From the NCBI GenBank assembly GCA_030668705.1, contig DAOVFB010000004.1, forward strand, positions 1-40,567: DNA of 40,567 bases, read 5' to 3'. Within the stretch, counting starts at the first letter, position 1, and every line of letters begins with the position of its first letter. Under the pieces are notes generated by a model that was given only the letters and a program-made list of their open reading frames with translations, made no database searches and had not been told where the DNA came from. The stretch is from Candidatus Stahliibacteriota bacterium (GTDB lineage: Bacteria > Hydrothermota > UBA3072). The translations under genes were made by a program, and so were the position numbers. Of this stretch, positions 15,079 through 23,134 are shown piece after piece.

Positions 15079-15953
15079 AGGAAATTATATACTATCCAGG
15101 ATGTACTCTTAAGAATACTGCTAAGAACTTCGAGGATTCAGCTATTGCCTGTTCCGAAGCACTGGATTTTAAACTGCATGAGCTAAAAGACTGGTACTGC
15201 TGTGGAACCGTTTATTCCCTGACGAGTGATGACCTTATGCACCATATTGCAACCGTTCGGAATCTCCTCCGCGTTCAGGAAGAGGGTCAAGAGAGATTCA
15301 CCACCCTGTGTTCGATGTGTTACAACACATTAAAGCGGTCGAGTAAGAGAATAAATGAGAATGAAAATGACAGAGAAACGCTTAATTCCTTCATGGATGA
15401 AGAGGAAAATAACTATGAAGGGAAGGTAGATATAATTCACTACCTTCAAATACTTCGTGATGAGATAGGTTTTGATATAATAAAAGAAAAGGTTAAAAGA
15501 CCCCTCAAAAACTTAAAACTCGCCCCTTATTATGGCTGCCTTCTCCTCCGCCCAAATGAGGTAGCAATAGATGACCCGGATTCGCCCTCTATTCTTGAAG
15601 ACCTTATAACGGCAATGGGGGCAGAGGCGGTTTACTTCCCATTCAAAAACGAATGTTGTGGGGCTTATGAGACTGTGGCAGAGGTTGATTTGGTGGTCGA
15701 AAGAGCACACAATATCATAGGAAACGCCAAAAGAAACGGGGCGGATGCTATTCTTGTCTCGTGCCCACTTTGCGCTTTCAATCTGGACAATAGACAAAAA
15801 GAGGTATTAGAAAAATATCCCGACTTTGAAGGTATTCCGGTTCTCTACTTCACCCAGGCCCTGGCTCTTGCCTTAGGACTTGACCCAGATGTATGCCGTT
15901 TTGATCTTAACTATCAACCGGTAGAAGATTTAGTAAGGGGGATTGAACAATGA
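15075..15953 (+). CDS. hdrB: Heterodisulfide reductase subunit B-like (two CCG domains)
   Basis: The subunit that in methanogens splits CoM-S-S-CoB at two noncubane [4Fe-4S] clusters. Both cysteine-rich CCG motifs are complete: C10, C42-C43, C79, C82, and C154, C193-C194, C229, C232. The active-site machinery is therefore intact, and the protein should reduce a disulfide or a similar high-potential acceptor. The natural acceptor in a bacterium without coenzyme M/B is unknown. At 292 residues the length is normal. It overlaps hdrC and hdrA by 4 bases each. Confidence 0.92.
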   Translation: MKEIIYYPGCTLKNTAKNFEDSAIACSEALDFKLHELKDWYCCGTVYSLTSDDLMHHIATVRNLLRVQEEGQERFTTLCSMCYNTLKRSSKRINENENDRETLNSFMDEEENNYEGKVDIIHYLQILRDEIGFDIIKEKVKRPLKNLKLAPYYGCLLLRPNEVAIDDPDSPSILEDLITAMGAEAVYFPFKNECCGAYETVAEVDLVVERAHNIIGNAKRNGADAILVSCPLCAFNLDNRQKEVLEKYPDFEGIPVLYFTQALALALGLDPDVCRFDLNYQPVEDLVRGIEQ

Positions 15954-17914
15954 AGAGAATGGGATTATTTATCTGCCATTGCGGCACTAATATAGCCGAC
16001 ACCGTAGATGTTGAAAAACTCGCAAAGAAGTTCGAATCCTATCCCGGAATTGTATTCAGCACCAACTATAAGTATATGTGTTCCCATCCAGGTCAAGCCC
16101 TCATAGCAGATGCAATCAAAGAACACGACCTCGATGGAGTAATAGTTGCTGCTTGTTCCCCAATACTTCATGAAACAACCTTCAGAAAACTCGCACGGCA
16201 ATCGGGTATCAATCCGTATCAATGTGAGATAGCCAATATAAGGGAACAGTGTTCCTGGGTTCATAAAGACAAGGAAAAGGCAACCGCAAAAGCCGAGAAA
16301 ATTATAAAGTCCATCATTGAAAAAACCCGATTAAACGAAGATCTAAAACCGATCGAAGTAGATGTAACAAGAAAGGCCCTTGTGATAGGGGGAGGTGTAG
16401 CCGGGATACAGGCTGCACTTGATATAGCAGATGCAGGTTACCCCGTTCTTCTTGTTGAGAAGGAGCCTTCTATCGGCGGACACATGGCGCAGCTCTCGGA
16501 AACTTTTCCCACCCTTGACTGTTCTCAATGTATCCTCACACCAAAGATGGTAGAAGCCGCAACACATCCCAACATAGAATTACTTGCATATTCCGAAGTC
16601 AAATCAGTGGATGGATATGTCGGCAATTTCACCGTAACCATAGAAGAGAAAGCAACAGGAATAGACTGGGATATATGCACGGGATGCGGACAATGTTCGG
16701 AAATATGTCCGATTTCTGTTCCTTCAGAATTCGAAAAGGGATTGGGAAACAGACCCGCTATATATACCCCGTTCCCCCAGGCCGTTCCCAATAAACCAAT
16801 AATCGATTCAGAAAATTGTCTGGAGATGAAGACCGGGGCATGTGGACTTTGCGTTAGAGAATGTGAAGCTGAGGCTATCAATTTCAATATGGAACCTACA
16901 TATAGGGAAGAAGAAGTAGGTGCAATCGTCGTAGCTACAGGATATGAACTCTATCCTATAATGAATCTTGGTGAGTACGGTGGAGGAGAGATAGAAGATG
17001 TAATAGATGGACTTGCCTTTGAACGTCTTCTATCTTCCTCGGGACCAACAAATGGAAAAATAAGAAGACCAAGCGACGGAAAACTGGTAAAGGATATAGT
17101 GTTCATCCAGTGTGCTGGTTCTCGTGACCCGGAAAAGCACAAGCCCTATTGTTCCAGGATATGTTGTATGTATTCAACGAAACAGGCAATGTTATATAAG
17201 CATAGTGTCCATGATGGACAACCTTACATATTCTATATAGACATACGGTCCGGAGGGAAGGGATACGAGGAATTCGTGGAAAGGGCTCAGCGAGAAGATA
17301 AGGTTATATACATCCGTGGAAAGGTATCAAAACTATATAGAGAAAATGGTAAGGTCAAAATAGCAGGGGTCGATACTATAGCAAATAAACCAATAGAATT
17401 AGAAGCAGATCTTGTAGTCCTTGCTATGGCAATGATTCCAACCACTGGTACCGAAAAACTTGCCAATGTTTTGAAGTTGCAAACAGACGCAAACGGATTC
17501 CTCCAGGAAACCCACCCAAAGTTGCGACCCCTTGAAAGCACCACGGCAGGGTTTTATTTAGCCGGTTGCAGCCAGTCACCAAAGGACATACCGGATACCG
17601 TAAGTCAGGCATCTGGTGCTGCTGCGAAAGTTGTGGGTCTCTTCTCCGGAGAGTATCTCCAGTTAGAACCCACCATAGCCACCGTTGATGAGGAACTCTG
17701 CAGCGGATGTGGAATATGTATCTCCGTTTGTCCCTACAGTGCGCGAGAAATGGATATAGGGAAGGGTATTGCAAAAGTAAATGAAGCGCTTTGTGTGGGA
17801 TGTGGAGCGTGTGTCGTTGCATGTCCATCAGGGGCTACGGATCAGAAGAATCTTACCGACGAACAGATATCGTCTATGGCAAAGGCAATCCTAAAAGGAG
17901 AGAAGGAAAGTTAA
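15950..17914 (+). CDS. hdrA: Heterodisulfide reductase subunit A-like bifurcating flavoprotein
   Basis: HdrA carries the FAD at which electrons from H2 are split between ferredoxin (low potential) and HdrB (high potential). Features in order: an N-terminal cysteine-containing domain (1-130), the FAD-binding GGGVAGIQAALDIADAG (147-163), the HdrA-typical LDCSQCILTPKM (189-200), an inserted [4Fe-4S] motif CTGCGQCSEICP (243-254), a further cysteine group C290-C305, and two C-terminal ferredoxin motifs (C584-C594 and C615-C625). The length of 654 matches methanogen HdrA. All cysteines that I expect are present; no selenocysteine codon is needed. Confidence 0.94.
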   Translation: MKRMGLFICHCGTNIADTVDVEKLAKKFESYPGIVFSTNYKYMCSHPGQALIADAIKEHDLDGVIVAACSPILHETTFRKLARQSGINPYQCEIANIREQCSWVHKDKEKATAKAEKIIKSIIEKTRLNEDLKPIEVDVTRKALVIGGGVAGIQAALDIADAGYPVLLVEKEPSIGGHMAQLSETFPTLDCSQCILTPKMVEAATHPNIELLAYSEVKSVDGYVGNFTVTIEEKATGIDWDICTGCGQCSEICPISVPSEFEKGLGNRPAIYTPFPQAVPNKPIIDSENCLEMKTGACGLCVRECEAEAINFNMEPTYREEEVGAIVVATGYELYPIMNLGEYGGGEIEDVIDGLAFERLLSSSGPTNGKIRRPSDGKLVKDIVFIQCAGSRDPEKHKPYCSRICCMYSTKQAMLYKHSVHDGQPYIFYIDIRSGGKGYEEFVERAQREDKVIYIRGKVSKLYRENGKVKIAGVDTIANKPIELEADLVVLAMAMIPTTGTEKLANVLKLQTDANGFLQETHPKLRPLESTTAGFYLAGCSQSPKDIPDTVSQASGAAAKVVGLFSGEYLQLEPTIATVDEELCSGCGICISVCPYSAREMDIGKGIAKVNEALCVGCGACVVACPSGATDQKNLTDEQISSMAKAILKGEKES

Positions 17915-18364
17915 ATGAGTGATTTCGAACCAAATATTGTATGTTATGTATGCAAGTGGTGTACCTATGCGGGAGCAGACCTTGCAGGAACATCCAGATT
18001 AAAGCATAAACCAAACACTACGAATATTCGTCTTATGTGCTCATCTCGACTTAATATGGAACAAATACTAATGAGCTTTAGAGAGGGCGCAGATGGTGTA
18101 TTTGTTGGGGGATGTCATCCGGGTGATTGTCATTATATAAATGGTAACTATAAAACCCAAAATAGAATTATAATAATGAAACGCGTCCTAAAAGAACTCG
18201 GGATAGAACCAGAGCGACTGCGGCTGGAATGGGTTTCTGCGAATGAAGGGAGAAGATATATAGAAGTCATTGATGATTTCATTGAAGAAATAAGGACTTT
18301 AGGTCCCATCAAACTTCCTTCAAAGGAGAATTTAATTGAAAAGGAGGTTCCCATAAATGGATGA
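17915..18364 (+). CDS. mvhD: MvhD-like hydrogenase iron-sulfur subunit
   Basis: A 149-residue adaptor with a [2Fe-2S] cluster that passes electrons from the hydrogenase to HdrA. Conserved family residues: C10, C13, C16 (CYVCKWC), C42 (RLMCSSR), C67 and C72 (GGCHPGDCHY). The family segment ADLAGTSRLKH is well kept. The start codon directly follows the hdrA stop (TAAATG). Its position immediately after hdrA, and the absence of fused domains, fit the Mvh type rather than the FlxA type. Confidence 0.92.
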   Translation: MSDFEPNIVCYVCKWCTYAGADLAGTSRLKHKPNTTNIRLMCSSRLNMEQILMSFREGADGVFVGGCHPGDCHYINGNYKTQNRIIIMKRVLKELGIEPERLRLEWVSANEGRRYIEVIDDFIEEIRTLGPIKLPSKENLIEKEVPING

Positions 18365-19034
18365 AGAGATGGTAAGAATTTATATAATGGGAAAGGAATA
18401 CAAAGTTCCCGGTAATTTAACCATTTTGACTGCTCTGGAGTATGCTGGTTATCAGATCATAAGAGGAGCGGGGTGCAGGGAAGGGTTCTGTGGTGCCTGT
18501 GCAACGGTATACCGTATGAAGGATGATTATAAACTGAAGGCAGATCTTGCCTGTCAGACCAAGGTAGAAGACGGCATGTACCTTGCACAACTTCCCTTTG
18601 TTCCTGCGCAAAAGTCAATATACGATATCAATAAACTGAAGCCTGAAGTAGGAACATTCCAGGAGCTATACCCCGAGAATTTTAAGTGTGTGAGTTGTAA
18701 CACATGCACAAAAGCCTGTCCTCAGGATATAGAGGTTATGGACTATGTTCAGGCGATAGTCCGCGGGGATATCAAAAAAGCAGCGAATATCTCCTTTGAT
18801 TGTATAATGTGTGGTCTCTGTGCTCTCCGTTGTCCTGCAGAAATTGTACAATACAATGTTGGTATACTTGCGCGCAGGCTTTACGGGAAATACTTAGCCC
18901 CGAGGGCAAAACATACAAGAAAACGAATAGAAGAACTGGAAAAGGGCATGTGGGAAGATGAGGTAAATAAACTAATGAAGCTATCAAAGAAAGCATTGAA
19001 AGAGAAATACAAAAGCAGGGACAAGGAGGCTTAG
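18357..19034 (+). CDS. Fumarate reductase/TfrB-like iron-sulfur subunit
   Basis: A 225-residue protein with an N-terminal [2Fe-2S] ferredoxin domain (C40, C45, C48, C66; spacing CX4CX2CX17C) and a dicluster domain with two full CxxCxxCxxxCP motifs (C111-C121 and C149-C159). Ordinary SdhB/FrdB proteins bind one [3Fe-4S] cluster; here both C-terminal motifs keep four Cys. Methanogen TfrB also carries HdrB-like CCG domains at its C-terminus; this protein does not, but hdrB is present in the same operon. The last 45 residues are highly charged. It overlaps mvhD by 8 bases and has AAGGAGG 9 bases before the ATG. Partner of the flavoprotein encoded next. Confidence 0.85.
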   Translation: MDEEMVRIYIMGKEYKVPGNLTILTALEYAGYQIIRGAGCREGFCGACATVYRMKDDYKLKADLACQTKVEDGMYLAQLPFVPAQKSIYDINKLKPEVGTFQELYPENFKCVSCNTCTKACPQDIEVMDYVQAIVRGDIKKAANISFDCIMCGLCALRCPAEIVQYNVGILARRLYGKYLAPRAKHTRKRIEELEKGMWEDEVNKLMKLSKKALKEKYKSRDKEA

Positions 19035-19035
19035 G

Positions 19036-20697
19036 ATGGCAATGAAGGGTGGATATACCGATAAAATGTGGGATTCGATAAAGAAGGTGGAAGCTACACG
19101 TAAAAGCAGATTAGGAAAGCAGCAGCCTTCAATGAGCTTAGAAGAGGGAGAAAAACTACTCAAAAAATATCATCCCGATTATAAAAAAGGTAATACAAGA
19201 GAGATTAAGATTGGCCCATCAAAAGGAGACCCTGTTGTTCAGGAAGTTGCAAATCTGCTTGAAGCTTATCCTCGTATTGATCCAGAAAAAATTGACCTTT
19301 CCAGAGTAGATTATAAAACGGATGTGCTGGTAATCGGTGGGGGGGGTGCAGGCACATCTGCAGCACTACTCGCTTGCGAGAATGGCGCCCATGTAACCAT
19401 CGCAACGAAGTTGAGACTGGGCGATGCCAATACTATGATGGCGCAGGGCGGTATCCAGGCTGCTGATAAGGAAAATGATTCTCCTGCAATTCATTATCTT
19501 GATGTTATCGGTGGCGGGCATTTTGGCAATAAACCGGAATTAGTGAAAGCTCTGGTAATGGATGCACCCAGAATTATAGGATGGCTTGAGGACCTGGGTA
19601 TGATGTTTGATAAAGAAGAAGATGGGACAATGATTACCAGACACGGGGGAGGAACATCAAGAAAGAGGATGCATTCTGCAAGGGATTATACAGGTGGAGA
19701 GATAATGAAAACCCTAAAAGATGAGGCACTGAATAACCCCAAAGGAATAGAAATCATAGAGTTCTCTCCTGCTGTTGAGTTATTGCTGGATAAGGATGGC
19801 AAAACCTGTGGTGCAATACTCTTTAATCTTGAGACTGAAGAATACCTTACCGTGCAATCAAAGGCTGTAATCATTACTACAGGTGGCTTCGGAAGACTCC
19901 ATATACAGAAGTTCCCCACAACCAATCACTATGGAGCAACAGCTGATGGTCTTGTATTGGGATATAGAGCAGGCGCGAAATTGGCATTCATGGACACAGT
20001 CCAGTATCACCCCACAGGGGCCGCTTACCCGGAGCAAATTGTTGGACAACTGGTAACAGAAAAGATACGGAGTGCCGGAGCAGAACCAGTAAATGTCCAC
20101 GGTGAACAATTCGTATATCCATTGGAACCACGGGATATCGAAGCTGCAGCACTGATTCGAGAAGTTGAAAGGGGGAATGGCATGGAAACCCCTACAGGGA
20201 TGAAAGGTATCTGGTTGGATGCTCCTTTAATTGAGATGAAGGAGGGAAAAGGGTCCATAGAGAAAAATTTCCCCGCAATGTTCAGACAGAATATGAGATT
20301 CGACATCAATATGGCAAAAACCCCCATTTTGATATACCCCACTCTGCATTATCAAAACGGCGGACTGGAAATATCTTCTGACTGTTCCACATCTGTTCCA
20401 GGTCTATATGTAGCAGGGGAAACGAGTGGCGGAGTACATGGGAGAAACAGGCTTATGGGGAATTCACTACTCGATGTACTTGTATTCGGGCAAAGGGCCG
20501 GGAAGGCAGCCAGTAAATACGTGAAGGGAGTTTCACCCGGGAAACCAACACTAAAGCATGTAAGAAAATATATAAAAGATTTAGAAAAAACAGACATTCC
20601 AAAGGACCGCATTGCTCCTATGGTTCTACCGGATTATACCCGTGGGGAGACAAAGAAGAGACAACTTACCAGCCATTACCTGGGTACACTCAGGTAA
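19036..20697 (+). CDS. Fumarate reductase/TfrA-like FAD flavoprotein subunit
   Basis: A 553-residue flavoprotein of the succinate dehydrogenase/fumarate reductase/L-aspartate oxidase superfamily. The FAD site is VLVIGGGGAGTSAALLA (97-113), with a covalent-FAD-type region (GGIQAAD, 138-144). The dicarboxylate-site residues are present by hand alignment with FrdA: H325 in HPTG, R345, H438 (PTLHYQNGG) and R472 (GRNRLMGNS). Two oddities: about 95 residues precede the FAD domain, where relatives have 5-20, and the C-terminal helical domain is missing. AGGAGG lies 7 bases before the ATG. Fumarate reduction fits best. Aspartate oxidase is less likely because no nadA/nadC is nearby and an iron-sulfur partner is encoded next to it. 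Confidence 0.85.
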   Translation: MAMKGGYTDKMWDSIKKVEATRKSRLGKQQPSMSLEEGEKLLKKYHPDYKKGNTREIKIGPSKGDPVVQEVANLLEAYPRIDPEKIDLSRVDYKTDVLVIGGGGAGTSAALLACENGAHVTIATKLRLGDANTMMAQGGIQAADKENDSPAIHYLDVIGGGHFGNKPELVKALVMDAPRIIGWLEDLGMMFDKEEDGTMITRHGGGTSRKRMHSARDYTGGEIMKTLKDEALNNPKGIEIIEFSPAVELLLDKDGKTCGAILFNLETEEYLTVQSKAVIITTGGFGRLHIQKFPTTNHYGATADGLVLGYRAGAKLAFMDTVQYHPTGAAYPEQIVGQLVTEKIRSAGAEPVNVHGEQFVYPLEPRDIEAAALIREVERGNGMETPTGMKGIWLDAPLIEMKEGKGSIEKNFPAMFRQNMRFDINMAKTPILIYPTLHYQNGGLEISSDCSTSVPGLYVAGETSGGVHGRNRLMGNSLLDVLVFGQRAGKAASKYVKGVSPGKPTLKHVRKYIKDLEKTDIPKDRIAPMVLPDYTRGETKKRQLTSHYLGTLR

Positions 20698-20712
20698 ATT
20701 TAAGTTCACCGC

Positions 20713-20741
20713 TTGACAGAGCGAATGAGTTTGAATATAAA
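20713..20741 (+). promoter_or_regulatory. Promoter of the ferredoxin gene
   Basis: TTGACA (20713-20718), 17-bp spacer, TATAAA (20736-20741), 16 bases after the flavoprotein stop codon. The leader (about 50 bases) contains the hairpin CCCAG-CAGAC-CTGGG (20747-20761) and an AAGGAGG ribosome site. No terminator separates it from the operon, so read-through transcripts are also likely. Confidence 0.7.
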
Positions 20742-20798
20742 GATAGCCCAGCAGACCTGGGTTAGGCTTAGTAAGCTAAATCAAAAAAGGAGGTCTTG

Positions 20799-21074
20799 AT
20801 GCCAATTGTAATTTACGATTACAGCAAATGCACAGGTGTAGCCGAATGCGCCGAGAGTTGCCCTGTTGATATTCTTGAGGGAAGTGCCAATGGAAGATGG
20901 TGTAAGCCGGTTGACGATGAAGTTGAAAACAATGAAGTTCTACAGAAATATTATGATGAGGTGGACCAGAACGACAGTTCGGATCTCATTCTAAGGTTTG
21001 AAATGCCCTCCTGCATTGAATGTAGAACCTGTGAGGCAGTCTGTCCAGAAAGTGCTATTGAAATAGAATCGTAG
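20799..21074 (+). CDS. Two-cluster ferredoxin with one ligand missing
   Basis: A 91-residue ferredoxin. The C-terminal motif is complete (C72, C75, C78, C82). In the N-terminal motif C11, C17 and C21 are present, but the second cysteine is replaced by Val14, so the first site should hold a [3Fe-4S] cluster as in 7Fe-type ferredoxins. A 50-residue acidic insertion separates the motifs. I start at ATG 20799, 5 bases behind AGGAGG; the TTG at 20796 would be too close. It follows the Hdr-hydrogenase operon and is a natural candidate for the low-potential electron acceptor or a partner of the reductase pair. Confidence 0.85.
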   Translation: MPIVIYDYSKCTGVAECAESCPVDILEGSANGRWCKPVDDEVENNEVLQKYYDEVDQNDSSDLILRFEMPSCIECRTCEAVCPESAIEIES

Positions 21075-21389
21075 ATTGAAGCACAAACCTTGCTATCGTA
21101 GGATATATTTTTATTTTTTATTCCTACATTATATCTATACGAAGATATGTTTATTTTTATAAATCTTACGCACCTCCTTTTGCGATCAGAATCCTATAGT
21201 CGCAAGGCCAGCATACCCACTAAACTCATTTCTCCCCTATGTGGGGCGAAAAGATTACAAAGGAAAAAACCAACTATGTATTTAGTGAATGTATAGATAT
21301 GAGCTTTACAAACGATACTAAAAAATTCAAAACGGGATGCTCGCTGGCATCTCCCTTGACAAAATACCCTCACAGGATAAGATTCTAAT
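21075..21389. other. Hairpin-rich gap between ferredoxin and lipoprotein genes
   Basis: No gene seen. Several inverted repeats occur: GTAGGA/TCCTAC (21098-21103 with 21122-21127), ATATCT-ATACGA-AGATAT followed by a T-rich run (21131-21158, a weak terminator for the ferredoxin), TGCGA/TCGCA (21181-21204), CCCC-TATGT-GGGG (21234-21246), and GGGATGC/GCATCTCCC just upstream of the next promoter (21334-21355). Confidence 0.5.
21356..21383 (+). promoter_or_regulatory. Promoter of the LpoA-like gene, predicted leaderless
   Basis: TTGACA (21356-21361), 16-bp spacer, TAAGAT (21378-21383), 6 bases, ATG at 21390. Expected +1 is the A of ATG. The nearest AGGA is 12 bases upstream of the ATG, too far for normal use and inside the -10 region. 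Confidence 0.65.
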
Positions 21390-22874
21390 ATGAAAAAGAT
21401 ATCAGTCGCCTTCCTCTTATTTATTGTCTTTGGATGTGTAAAGATTGGGGGCCTAAAACCTTCAGAGGAAAATATTGAGATTACCTATGACAGGGCAATG
21501 GTGTTTTACACAGAGCAGGAATACAAGAAAGCAGGTGACTTATTCCTTTATATAGTTAATAATACTGAAAAAGGAGATTTTAAGGCAAAATCATTGTTTT
21601 ACCTCGGAGAAATCTATAAGTCACTTGAAAAATTTGGGGCATCATTGAAAGCCTATGCTATGGCGAATTATTACGGGATTGATTGTTCCGAGAACATAAA
21701 AGAAACAGCTCCCAATGCGGACGTAGAATCACTGGAAAAATCGGTTTACTATGCCCCCACGGAGATAAAACCCTACCTTCTGTATATTGCAGCAAGAAAG
21801 TATCTTACTTACGGGAAAGGGAAGGAAAGTTCTGCTCTGTTTTCAAGAATCATAGGGGAATATCCAAATACTATCTACGCAAGAAAGGCAAAATATATGG
21901 AGGAAGCTAAAGGAAAAATCAAGGTCGGGGTCCTACTACCACTCTCTGGTCCCTATTCTGAAATTGGAGAATCGGTAAAGAGGGGCATAGAGATTGGTTC
22001 GAAGGATAAGTTCTTACCCATCTATTCCGATACAAAAGGAAGTCCACTTCTCAGTTATAAGGAGACGCGAGAATTTATCAAAAGAGAAAAGGTCTCGGGA
22101 ATTATAGGGCCCGTACTCTCTCTCAACAGTTTTGCCGTAGCGTGCCTGAGTGATTATCTCAGGATACCTCAGGTTTCTCCTACAGCAACCCCAGAAGTGA
22201 TAGATTCAGTTGGAGATATGACTTATATCATAAATAGGTCTCTCTCGATGCAGGCACGAGCTATGGCAGATTATGCAATCCGTAAACTCGGACTCAACTC
22301 CTTCTCGATTCTTTATCCTGCGGTTGAATACGGGGAGGCCCTGCAGAAATACTTCGAGAAAGATGTGGAGAGGTTAGGTGGAACAATAATTACCTCGGTT
22401 GCATACAGGGAAGGTGACCCTGATTTTAAGGATGAGTTGCGATTATTAAAGGAAGGCGCTCCCGAGGCACTATACATCCCTGCATTGACCAGTGATATTA
22501 CACTCCTTGCGCCCCAGCTTAAATATTTTAAGATCAAAGCACAGATACTGGGGGCGGATGGTTGGAAATCAGAAGAGTTATTTCAGCAGACTGATGCGTC
22601 TTACCTAAATGGTGTTGTTCTTACAGGACATCCATACAATCCAACAGAGGATCTAAGAGAAAGGTTTTACTTTGTCTATCAGGGAAAGCCGGACAGATAC
22701 ACCTGTCTTGGATACGATGCTGCAAATTTAATGGGATGTTTGCTGAATAATTCTAAAGGAGATTTTCTGAAATCGAATATTACATTCACAGCCGGTGCAC
22801 TCGAAGGAGAAAAATCGTATTCTCAGGTCCCATTCTACATAATAAACAACGGGGAATTCAAAATCATAGAATAA
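21390..22874 (+). CDS. LpoA/ABC-substrate-binding-like lipoprotein with TPR region
   Basis: A 494-residue exported lipoprotein: signal MKKISVAFLLFIVFG with Cys16 as lipidation site (VFGC lipobox). Residues 28-170 form helical TPR-like repeats (AMVFYTEQEYKKAGDLFLYIV; AKSLFYLGEIYKSLEKFGASLKAY). From about residue 177 a type 1 periplasmic-binding fold starts with KVGVLLPLSGPYSEIGESVKRGIEIG and runs to the end. The TPR-plus-binding-fold combination is that of LpoA, the outer-membrane activator of penicillin-binding protein 1A; the binding domain alone resembles branched-chain amino-acid receptors, but no ABC transporter genes are nearby. Peptidoglycan synthase activation is the preferred inference. 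Confidence 0.8.
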   Translation: MKKISVAFLLFIVFGCVKIGGLKPSEENIEITYDRAMVFYTEQEYKKAGDLFLYIVNNTEKGDFKAKSLFYLGEIYKSLEKFGASLKAYAMANYYGIDCSENIKETAPNADVESLEKSVYYAPTEIKPYLLYIAARKYLTYGKGKESSALFSRIIGEYPNTIYARKAKYMEEAKGKIKVGVLLPLSGPYSEIGESVKRGIEIGSKDKFLPIYSDTKGSPLLSYKETREFIKREKVSGIIGPVLSLNSFAVACLSDYLRIPQVSPTATPEVIDSVGDMTYIINRSLSMQARAMADYAIRKLGLNSFSILYPAVEYGEALQKYFEKDVERLGGTIITSVAYREGDPDFKDELRLLKEGAPEALYIPALTSDITLLAPQLKYFKIKAQILGADGWKSEELFQQTDASYLNGVVLTGHPYNPTEDLRERFYFVYQGKPDRYTCLGYDAANLMGCLLNNSKGDFLKSNITFTAGALEGEKSYSQVPFYIINNGEFKIIE

Positions 22875-22883
22875 GGAGGTGAA

Positions 22884-23102
22884 TTGGAAAAGAAAAAACA
22901 CACCCTATACCTGACACAGACTAACTGGATCATCTTTGCATCAGGGATACTCTCTATCGTAGTCGGTTATTTATTCCTTGCCCGGGAGTCTTTAACACTC
23001 TCGCCTATGCTCCTCGTCTTAGGGTATGCAGTGCTAATTCCTATTTCCCTGGTATTTAGGGGATTCAAAAAAAAAGAAAGCAAGGAGAAAAGTAACAAAT
23101 AG
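22884..23102 (+). CDS. Small two-helix membrane protein (DUF3098-like)
   Basis: A 72-residue protein with a short polar N-terminus, two membrane helices (about 15-33 and 40-58) and a strongly basic lysine-rich tail. The pattern NWIIFASGILSIVVGYLFL...L.LGY resembles DUF3098 small membrane proteins. It starts with TTG at 22884, chosen because AAGGAGGTG lies 4 bases upstream and no ATG is in frame nearby. It is 9 bases behind the LpoA-like gene and probably co-transcribed. The function is unknown; the pairing suggests an envelope role. Confidence 0.7.
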   Translation: MEKKKHTLYLTQTNWIIFASGILSIVVGYLFLARESLTLSPMLLVLGYAVLIPISLVFRGFKKKESKEKSNK

Positions 23103-23134
23103 GTACTCCTTGAAATTATTAACTATCTCTTAAT

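Noticed and set aside
19036-20697. L-aspartate oxidase (NadB) as the identity of the flavoprotein
   Set aside because: NadB works without an iron-sulfur partner, whereas this gene is coupled to one and to the Hdr operon; no NAD-synthesis gene is nearby.
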